Source: JAIBJN01 sp963775395 | GTDB lineage: Bacteria > Actinomycetota > Thermoleophilia > Gaiellales > Gaiellaceae | Direction of reading: 5' to 3' | Assembly (NCBI GenBank): GCA_963775395.1 | Contig: CAVZIX010000005.1 | Span: forward strand, 186,001 to 250,000 | DNA: 64,000 nucleotides | Shown: positions 58,634-64,000 of the stretch, piece after piece | Layout: each line of letters starts with the position of its first letter | How positions within the stretch are numbered: the stretch's first letter is position 1 | Made by a program: the position numbers and the translations under genes | The notes under the pieces: generated by a model | Told to the model about the DNA's origin: nothing | What the model saw: the letters and a program-made list of their open reading frames with translations, nothing else | Database searches by the model: none

Positions 58634-58652
58634 GGCTCAGAAAATCTAAGCC
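58634..58652. promoter_or_regulatory. Possible HspR (HAIR-like) operator upstream of dnaK
   Basis: Inverted repeat GGCTCAG-AAAAT-CTAAGCC (one mismatch), just downstream of a minus-strand TATAAC (58655-58660) that could be the -10. Known HAIR sites are CTTGAGT-N7-ACTCAAG, so spacing and sequence differ; position and the hspR gene in the operon are the support. Confidence 0.35.
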
Positions 58653-58712
58653 GAGTTATAGCAGATCGTCGGCCGGCCCGGCAGGGCAGCGGTGAAGCGG
58701 ATTTCGGGTAGC

Positions 58713-59321
58713 TCAGGAGGCCGCAGCGACGAGCCGGTCGAGCGCCTCGCGCAGGTGCTCGCGCATGGCGTCGCGAGCCTCGGCGTCCGGAAGTTTCTCG
58801 AGGTGCGCCGTGATCGTCGTCTTCCCCGACTGCGAGCGTGAAAGCGCGAGCTGGAGCGTGGCCGGCGCAGCCCAGCCGTCCGGCTGCCAGCTAAGACGAA
58901 GGCGGTCGCCGGGCTTCACGACGCGGATCTCGCCCGACGCTCCCGGAACGGAGTAGCGCTCGCCCTGGCGGAACGCGACGGGCCTCCCGAGCCACAGCTC
59001 GGGCCGCGACGTGAGCAGCTCCCAGACGTCGGTCTCGGAAGCGGCGACGCTGCGGCGCACGCCGACCTCGAACCCGGCGGCGGCCGTCTCCCCCACGACC
59101 CGCTTGCCGCGGGCCTGCTCGTAGCCGACCGTCAACGACTGCCGCCACCAGCCCGTCGTCGTGTCCCCGTGCTCGCGCTTCAGGTAGGCGACGATCTCCT
59201 TGTGGTCCCAGTCGGCAGCCCCGGCTGCGTCCAGCGTCTCCAGCCACTCGTCCCAGCCGCGGCCGGTCGCCTCGCGCAGCGAGTCCGACGAGATCCGGTC
59301 GAGCATCTGCCCCTTGCTCAT
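58713..59321 (-). CDS. SRPBCC/AHSA1-like protein with N-terminal DUF4287-like region
   Basis: 202 residues. Residues 1-75 (LREATGRGWDEWLETLDAAG, HKEIVAYLKREHGDTTTGWW) resemble DUF4287; residues 85-200 form an SRPBCC helix-grip fold (VRRSVAASETDVWELLTSRP, then GDRLRLSWQPDGW and TTITAHLEKLPDAEARDAM). Ligand and partner unknown. It lies between dnaK and the decarboxylase gene (13 nt after its stop), on the same strand. Confidence 0.8.
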   Translation of the reverse strand: MSKGQMLDRISSDSLREATGRGWDEWLETLDAAGAADWDHKEIVAYLKREHGDTTTGWWRQSLTVGYEQARGKRVVGETAAAGFEVGVRRSVAASETDVWELLTSRPELWLGRPVAFRQGERYSVPGASGEIRVVKPGDRLRLSWQPDGWAAPATLQLALSRSQSGKTTITAHLEKLPDAEARDAMREHLREALDRLVAAAS

Positions 59322-59334
59322 CTCGCCACCATCG

Positions 59335-60741
59335 TTACCGATCGTCGACGACCTGAAGCCTCGCCAGCGTGGGATCTGCGCAGTACGAGAGCCGCGTCCC
59401 CCCGGCAGCGGCCTCCCGCAGGGCATCGACGAGCTCCTGGGCGACGACCTCGCCTGGCGCGATCGCAGGGATGCCGGGCGGGTAGGGCACGACCATCTCG
59501 GCCGCCACCCGGCCCCCGGCGGCCCCGGCGGCGACGGTCTCCCGCGCCGCGAAGAAGGCCTCGCGGGGGGTCATGGCGGTCTCGGGATCGACGTCCCAGA
59601 CCGCGCTCGCGGCCCCCGGCGGCCGCGGCTCCCCGCGGCGCCTGGCGAAGGAGGCGACGAGCGCATCGCAGAGCTTCTGGACGCCCGCCTCCGTGTCGCC
59701 GATGGTCAGCAGCGGGACGAGCGTGTCGCGGTTGGCGAGCTCGAAGCGGATCCCTTCGGCGAAGAGGTCGGCCTCGACCTCGAGCCCATCGGCCCCGGTG
59801 CCGGGGAGGGCGAGCGCGAGCTTGGTGGGGTCGTCGGAGTCGACGATGGCCAGCCCATCGACCTCGGCCAGCCGCTCGCGGACGAGGGCGGCGAGGCGCA
59901 GCGTCTCGGTCAGGAGCTCCTCTCCGCGCGTCGCCATGATTTGGCGCGCCCGGTCGAGGCTGGCGAGCAGCGCCGCGGAGACGCTCGTCGTGTGGAGGAG
60001 CTCGAACGACTCGTCGAGGCGGGCGAGGTCGAGACGCTCGCCGCGCGCGAGCAGGTACGCGCTCTGCGTGAACGCGGCCAACGTCTTGTGGGCCGAGGTG
60101 ACGAACCCGTCCGCACCGAGTGCGATCGAGTGCGGAGGCAGATCGGGGTGGAACCCGAGGTGGGCGCCCCACGCCTGATCGACGACCAGCGGGATACCCG
60201 CCGCGTGGGCGAGCTCCGAAATGCGCCGGAGGTCCGAGAGGACGCCGACGAAGTTCGGCTCCACGAGGAACACGCCGCGCGCGTCGGGCGTCGCAGCCAG
60301 GGCGTCCGCAACCCGCTCGGGCGGCAGCGCCAGCGGGAGGCCGGTCTGCGGGTCGACGTCGGGGCGCACCCACACCGGCTGGAGCCCGGAGAGCACGAGG
60401 CCCGCGAGGACGGATTTGTGCGTGCTCCGCGAGACGATTGCCCGGTCGCCGGGCCGCCCGAGGGCGAGCGCGAGTGCCTGGTTCCCCTCCGTGGAGCCGT
60501 TGCCACAGAACCGGCAGAGGTCGGCGTTCCAGAGCGCGGCCCCAAGGCCCTCGGCCTGCCCGAGCACGTCGGAGCGCATGTGCAGGTCGTCCGCGCCCGA
60601 GGAGAGCGGCAGGTCGAGGCGGAGGAGGTCGTCGGCCAGGTGCGGCGCGCGCTTGTGCCCCGGCGTCGTGAAGGGCGTGATGCGCGGGTCGGCCAGGTAG
60701 GCGGCGGCCGCGTCGGCGAGGGGTGTCCGGCTCTGGTCCAC
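59335..60741 (-). CDS. Orn/Lys/Arg decarboxylase-like PLP enzyme
   Basis: 468 residues. Opening FTTPGHKRAPHLADDLLRLD, PLP loop RFCGNGSTEGNQALALALGR, acidic VVDQAWGAHLGFHP, and the PLP Lys in VTSAHKTLAAFTQSAYLL match the short, bacterial fold-type I arginine/lysine/ornithine decarboxylases (SpeA/Cad-like, without the wing domain). It probably makes agmatine, cadaverine or putrescine; which amino acid is not evident. Downstream is the SRPBCC gene. Confidence 0.9.
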   Translation of the reverse strand: MDQSRTPLADAAAAYLADPRITPFTTPGHKRAPHLADDLLRLDLPLSSGADDLHMRSDVLGQAEGLGAALWNADLCRFCGNGSTEGNQALALALGRPGDRAIVSRSTHKSVLAGLVLSGLQPVWVRPDVDPQTGLPLALPPERVADALAATPDARGVFLVEPNFVGVLSDLRRISELAHAAGIPLVVDQAWGAHLGFHPDLPPHSIALGADGFVTSAHKTLAAFTQSAYLLARGERLDLARLDESFELLHTTSVSAALLASLDRARQIMATRGEELLTETLRLAALVRERLAEVDGLAIVDSDDPTKLALALPGTGADGLEVEADLFAEGIRFELANRDTLVPLLTIGDTEAGVQKLCDALVASFARRRGEPRPPGAASAVWDVDPETAMTPREAFFAARETVAAGAAGGRVAAEMVVPYPPGIPAIAPGEVVAQELVDALREAAAGGTRLSYCADPTLARLQVVDDR

Positions 60742-60791
60742 GGTGGGCCGGTTCTATCCGATCCACCGGCCGCGAGTCGGCAGTGTCGCTC

Positions 60792-61748
60792 TCAGCGTGC
60801 GGAGTCAGGCAGCGGGGCCGGAGCGCGGCCACTGCGGCGCCGGAGGCCCCGGCCCGGCTCGAGGGCGGCCCCGCTCGCGCGGAGGATGAGCGCGACCGAC
60901 ACGACGATCGCCGCGCCGGCGAAGACCATCTGCACCGTGATCTCCTCGCCGAGGAGCACCCAGCCGAGGATGACCGCGACGATGGGGTTCATGTACGCGT
61001 ACGTGGCGACGAGCGACGTCGGTGCCGCGCGGAGGAGCCAGACGTACGCCGTGAAGCCGATGAGGCTCCCGACCACGACGAGGTAGAAGACCGCCAGGAG
61101 CGCGTCCCAGGTCCAGGTCGCCTCGCCGAGCTCGCCGCCGGCGATCGAGACGATGGTGAGCAGGATGCCGCCGCAGATGGCGCCGAGGCCGGCCGAGACG
61201 AGCGGTCGCTTCGGTAGCGGCGCGCCGCGCGAGTAGAGCGAGCCCGCCGACCAGGCGAGAGCGCCGAAGACGATCACGAGCGCGCCGACGCGGTCGACCG
61301 AGCCGTGACCGAAGGGGTCGAAGAGAAACGCGAGCCCGACGAAGCCGAGCGCGAAGCCGACGTACGCCGACGACCGCAGCCGCTTCCCGAAGAAGACGCG
61401 GTCGAGCAGCGCCATCCAGATCGGGATGCTCCCGACGAGCAGGGCGGCCACGCCCGCGGGCACCGTCTGCTGCGCCCACGCGAGGCTCCCGTGGCCGAGC
61501 ACGAAGAGCGCTCCGCCGAAGATGAACCCGGCTACGATCGTCGGGCCGCCGATCCGGTCGCCTTCACGGTCGCCGCGCGGAAGCGCCCAGACGAGCAGCG
61601 CCGCTCCCGCGACGAGGTGGCGAAGCGCCATGGACATGAACGGAGGCAGGTCCCGGACGGCGATGGCGAGCGCGATGAACGTCGACCCCCAGACGACGTA
61701 GATCGTCACGAGAGCGAACCAGACACGCGCGCTGTACCTGGCGGCCAT
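60792..61748 (-). CDS. EamA/DMT-family transporter
   Basis: 318 residues with ten membrane segments in two EamA repeats (VTIYVVWGSTFIALAIAV, then FVTGSLYSRGAPLPKRPLVS-like break and LIGFTAYVWLLRAAPTSLVA). Members export amino acids, nucleobases or other metabolites. The substrate is unknown, but it is transcribed before the decarboxylase gene on the same strand, about 50 nt away. A conserved E near the C-terminus (GWVLLGEEITVQMV) fits the family. Confidence 0.9.
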   Translation of the reverse strand: MAARYSARVWFALVTIYVVWGSTFIALAIAVRDLPPFMSMALRHLVAGAALLVWALPRGDREGDRIGGPTIVAGFIFGGALFVLGHGSLAWAQQTVPAGVAALLVGSIPIWMALLDRVFFGKRLRSSAYVGFALGFVGLAFLFDPFGHGSVDRVGALVIVFGALAWSAGSLYSRGAPLPKRPLVSAGLGAICGGILLTIVSIAGGELGEATWTWDALLAVFYLVVVGSLIGFTAYVWLLRAAPTSLVATYAYMNPIVAVILGWVLLGEEITVQMVFAGAAIVVSVALILRASGAALEPGRGLRRRSGRAPAPLPDSAR

Positions 61749-61827
61749 GACACCAGCATGCCGGTAGCCGCTCGATCAGCTCAAGTCGAGTTCGGGCGAA
61801 GTTCGATCAGCGGTGCTGATGTAACAG

Positions 61828-61858
61828 GCGGGGCGCCCGAGCGAATCGGGCGCCCCGC
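61828..61858 (-). terminator. Strong hairpin after csbD, terminator-like
   Basis: 13-bp perfect stem GCGGGGCGCCCGA with TCGGGCGCCCCGC, 5-nt loop. No T-run follows directly, so it may act with Rho or as a transcript end. It lies between csbD and the EamA gene. Confidence 0.5.
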
Positions 61859-61882
61859 GTCGAGCGAAGAGGAATCGAACGG

Positions 61883-62044
61883 CTAGATGCGCTCGCGCGC
61901 CTCATCCTTTGCGTCTTCGAGCTGTTCCTTACCCTCGCCGACTTTCTGCTGCGCCTGACCCTGCTTCTCGCGCAGCTCGTCGTCGGTGAGCTTGCCTTCG
62001 GTCTCCTTGATCTTGCCTTCCGCCTTGTCTCGCATGCCTTCCAC
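61883..62044 (-). CDS. CsbD-family stress protein
   Basis: 53 residues, highly charged and helical: R-D-K-A-E-G-K-I-K-E-T-E-G-K-L-T-D-D-E-L-style start, then QGQAQQKVGEGKEQLEDAKD. This is the CsbD family, general stress proteins under sigma-B control in Bacillus. The GTG at 62044 has AAAGGGG 6 nt upstream and is preferred to ATG 62035. A sigma-B/sigma-F-type promoter lies upstream and a strong hairpin downstream. Confidence 0.85.
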   Translation of the reverse strand: MEGMRDKAEGKIKETEGKLTDDELREKQGQAQQKVGEGKEQLEDAKDEARERI

Positions 62045-62079
62045 GAGTGACCCCTTTCGTCGCGGCTTGAGCCCTGTGA

Positions 62080-62106
62080 GTTCCCGAGGCCTACGGGCCG
62101 GAAACC
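62080..62106 (-). promoter_or_regulatory. Sigma-B/sigma-F-type promoter of csbD
   Basis: On the minus strand GGTTTCC, then 14 nt, then GGGAAC (GTTT to GGGA spacing of 16), matching GTTT-N15-17-GGGTA. It lies about 35 nt before the csbD start. Confidence 0.55.
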
Positions 62107-62116
62107 TCGCAGAAGC

Positions 62117-62122
62117 TACGCT
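62117..62122 (+). promoter_or_regulatory. -10-like hexamer TACGCT before moaA
   Basis: TACGCT, then 6 nt (TGACGC), then the GTG of moaA. Confidence 0.4.
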
Positions 62123-62128
62123 TGACGC

Positions 62129-63136
62129 GTGGAGCGGCTCGTCGACAGGCTGGGGCGGCCGATCCGGGATCTCCGCATCTCGGTCACCGACCGCTGCAAT
62201 TTCCGTTGCGTCTACTGCATGCCGAAGGAGGTCTTCGGCCGCGATTATCCGTTCCTCCCCAGAGCCGAGCTCCTGACCTTCGAGGAGATCGAGCGCCTCG
62301 CCCGGACGTTCGCCGGCCTGGGCGTCGAGAAGATCCGCATCACGGGCGGGGAACCGCTGCTGCGGCGCGACCTGGAGACGCTGGTCGGCATGCTCGCGTC
62401 CGTCCCGGGCGTCGACCTGACGCTGACGACGAACGGCGCGCTCCTCGCGCGCAAGGCACAGGCGCTCAAGGACGCAGGGCTGGATCGCATCACGGTCAGC
62501 CTGGACTCGCTGGACGACGAGACCTTCCGCACGATGAACGACGTCGACTTCCCCGTCGAGCGCGTGCTCGCGGGCATCGACGCCGCCCTCGCGGCGGGCC
62601 TCGATCCCGTGAAGGTGAACGTCGTCGTCAAGCGCGGCGTCAACGAGGACGGGGTTCTTCCGATGGCGCGCGCGTTCCGCGGCACCGGCGTCGTCCTGCG
62701 CTTCATCGAGTACATGGACGTCGGGCACACGAACGGCTGGCGGCTCGACGACGTCGTCCCCGCGGCCGAGATCGTCGCGGCGATCGCCGCTGAGCACCCG
62801 CTCGAGCCGCTCGAAGCTCAGTACCGGGGTGAGGTCGCGAACCGCTGGCGCTACGCCGACGGGAGCGGCGAGATCGGCGTCATCGCGTCGGTCACGCGGC
62901 CGTTCTGCGGCGACTGCACGCGGGCGCGCCTCTCGGCCGACGGCAAGCTCCACACCTGCCTGTTCGCCACCCGGGGGCACGACCTGCGTGCGCTCGTGCG
63001 CGGCGGGGCCTCCGACGCCGAGCTCACGGAGACGATCGCCGGCATCTGGGCGGTGCGGGACGACCGCTATTCCGAGCTCCGCACCGCAGAGACCGCCGAC
63101 CTGCCCAAGGTCGAGATGTCCTACATCGGCGGCTAG
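62129..63136 (+). CDS. moaA: GTP 3',8-cyclase MoaA
   Basis: 335 residues from a GTG. Radical-SAM cluster CNFRCVYC near residue 23, the SAM-binding segment RITGGEPLLRRDLETLV, the second cluster pair FCGDCTRARLSADGK plus C near LHTCLF, and the conserved C-terminal Gly-Gly (SYIGG). It starts molybdenum cofactor synthesis. The downstream PAP2-type gene is about 120 nt away; no other moa gene is visible. Confidence 0.96.
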   Translation: MERLVDRLGRPIRDLRISVTDRCNFRCVYCMPKEVFGRDYPFLPRAELLTFEEIERLARTFAGLGVEKIRITGGEPLLRRDLETLVGMLASVPGVDLTLTTNGALLARKAQALKDAGLDRITVSLDSLDDETFRTMNDVDFPVERVLAGIDAALAAGLDPVKVNVVVKRGVNEDGVLPMARAFRGTGVVLRFIEYMDVGHTNGWRLDDVVPAAEIVAAIAAEHPLEPLEAQYRGEVANRWRYADGSGEIGVIASVTRPFCGDCTRARLSADGKLHTCLFATRGHDLRALVRGGASDAELTETIAGIWAVRDDRYSELRTAETADLPKVEMSYIGG

Positions 63137-63246
63137 CCTAACCGCCGCAGGGCGGGTCGGCGAGCGCGCTGGCGCATGGGTCGGTGCACGCCGTATGTGA
63201 CTTTCACCACTTGTGAGACGGGGGAAAACCGAACCGACACCGCCGC

Positions 63247-63252
63247 TAGACT
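63247..63252 (+). promoter_or_regulatory. -10-like hexamer TAGACT, leaderless arrangement
   Basis: TAGACT, then 6 nt (GCGCTT), then the GTG of the last gene at 63259. Confidence 0.4.
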
Positions 63253-63258
63253 GCGCTT

Positions 63259-64000
63259 GTGACCGCCGCCGGCCGCTATCTGCCCAATGGCTGGAGAGAC
63301 TTTTTCTTCCAGCTTTCGCTGTGGCTTGGTTTCGGTCTGGTGTACCAGATCGCCCGTGGCATCGCCGATCGAAGCACCCTCGAAGCAGTCCAGAACGGCC
63401 TCACCGTCATCGACGCCGAGCGGGCGTTCAACGCCCTCATCGAGGTGGATATCCAGAGGGCGGTCTTGCACGGCGGCGACCTCGCGCTCGAGGCCGTCAA
63501 CCTCACCTACTGGCTGTCCCAGTTCCCGGTGCTCGGCCTCTCGCTGCTCTGGATCTACTTCATGCGGAACGACGCGTTCATCACCGTCCGCAACTGGGTC
63601 TTCGCCACGAACCTGCTCGCGCTCGTCGGCTACGTGCTCATGCCGACCGCGCCGCCGCGCATGTTCCCCGAGCACGGCTTCGTGGACACCCTGGCCCAGT
63701 CCTCCGCGGTCAACCACGGCAGCGGCTTCATCGAGCTGGCCTCGAACCCGTACGCGGCGATGCCGAGCGTGCACGCGGCCGACGCGCTGATCATCGGCTT
63801 CGCCATGGCGACGCTCGTCAAGAGCCGCTGGGCAGCCATCCTCTGGACGCTGTGGCCGACGTGGGTCTGGTTCTCGGTCATGGCGACGGGCAACCACTAC
63901 TGGCTCGACATCGTGGCCGGGGTGGGCGTGGCCTTCATGGGCGCGACGATCGTGTCGTGGGCCCAGGAAGGGCGCCCCGCGGTCACGCCGGCGCTCTACC
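63259..64000 (+). CDS. PAP2-superfamily (AUR1/inositolphosphotransferase-like) membrane protein, 3' end outside the window
   Basis: At least 247 residues, open at the window edge. Membrane segments alternate with the PAP2-3 motifs L-M-P-T-A-P-P-R-M-F-P-E near residue 135, A-A-M-P-S-V-H-A-A-D near 175 and G-N-H-Y-W-L-D-I near 215. These carry the catalytic His and Asp of lipid phosphatases/phosphotransferases. In actinobacteria similar proteins may act on phosphatidylinositol-type or polyprenyl phosphate lipids; not determinable here. The GTG is preferred because TAGACT sits 6 nt upstream. Confidence 0.85.
   Translation, partial: MTAAGRYLPNGWRDFFFQLSLWLGFGLVYQIARGIADRSTLEAVQNGLTVIDAERAFNALIEVDIQRAVLHGGDLALEAVNLTYWLSQFPVLGLSLLWIYFMRNDAFITVRNWVFATNLLALVGYVLMPTAPPRMFPEHGFVDTLAQSSAVNHGSGFIELASNPYAAMPSVHAADALIIGFAMATLVKSRWAAILWTLWPTWVWFSVMATGNHYWLDIVAGVGVAFMGATIVSWAQEGRPAVTPALY

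Noticed and set aside
56829..58634. 601-residue plus-strand open frame
   Set aside because: Antisense to dnaK; low-information Leu/Arg/Val composition.

Overview
The window is a very GC-rich (about 70 percent by eye) bacterial chromosome segment with tightly packed genes, many GTG starts, and frequent ATGA/GTGA stop-start overlaps. The gene content points to Actinomycetota and most likely the class Thermoleophilia (Gaiellales or Solirubrobacterales-like). The pointers are a dnaK-grpE-dnaJ-hspR-clpB heat-shock operon, DUF501 next to an FtsB-type divisome protein, LCP-family wall ligase, CcdA/CcmH/TlpA cytochrome c maturation, lipoproteins and no outer-membrane genes. The class assignment is inference. 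I see no insertion sequence, prophage, integrase, CRISPR array or rRNA; one tRNA (Gln, TTG) is present.

Layout. 1-7168 (minus): a carbohydrate ABC-transport operon (ATPase, frameshifted binding lipoprotein, MalF-like and MalG-like permeases) that continues into an FAD/NAD(P)-type oxidoreductase and a membrane beta-helix protein. 7269-10853: an isocitrate/isopropylmalate-type dehydrogenase, a SAM methyltransferase, a 7Fe ferredoxin, a receiver-like protein, a Rieske protein and a DUF309 protein. 10840-14017 (minus): GNAT, CcdA, CcmH, TlpA and an L,D-transpeptidase. 14080-19603: membrane proteins, a spermidine-synthase-like membrane protein and a GAF/SpoIIE phosphatase. 19539-30239 (minus): PAP2, an HTH-receiver protein, small proteins, DUF501, FtsB, pyk, eno (frameshifted), mazG, a PpiC foldase lipoprotein and mfd. 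30307-42573: pth, rplY, a coiled-coil protein, small unknowns, prs, glmU, tRNA-Gln, ispE, rsmA, tatD, metG, an AbrB-like regulator and an M23 peptidase-like protein. 42659-52231: rsmI, a ROK sugar kinase, an LCP ligase, FmdB, a GT39-like transferase, psuK-psuG, a P460 cytochrome lipoprotein, GYD, GNAT and cupin. 52228-58595 (minus): the heat-shock operon. 58713-64000: SRPBCC, an Orn/Lys/Arg decarboxylase, EamA, CsbD, moaA and a PAP2 protein cut by the window end.

Functional links. Glycolysis (eno, pyk, ROK kinase), wall and envelope work (glmU, LCP, L,D-transpeptidase, FtsB, M23), translation quality (pth, rplY, metG, rsmA, rsmI, tRNA-Gln) and protein quality control dominate. The cytochrome c maturation genes could serve the CxxCH protein at 49564-50130.

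Points worth a second look. (1) Two intergenic elements just downstream of eno and pth share architecture and loop sequence while their stem bases differ in compensating ways. (2) Many start codons sit 6-9 nt after a TAnnnT hexamer, which suggests leaderless transcription. (3) The MalF-like permease carries an inserted extracytoplasmic domain. (4) An AbrB-like gene with a C-terminal zinc-ribbon-like tail lies wholly antisense to the tail of an M23 gene. (5) Frameshifts in eno and the sugar-binding protein, plus three genes without an ATG/GTG/TTG start where one is expected, mean single-base errors in this sequence should be considered.
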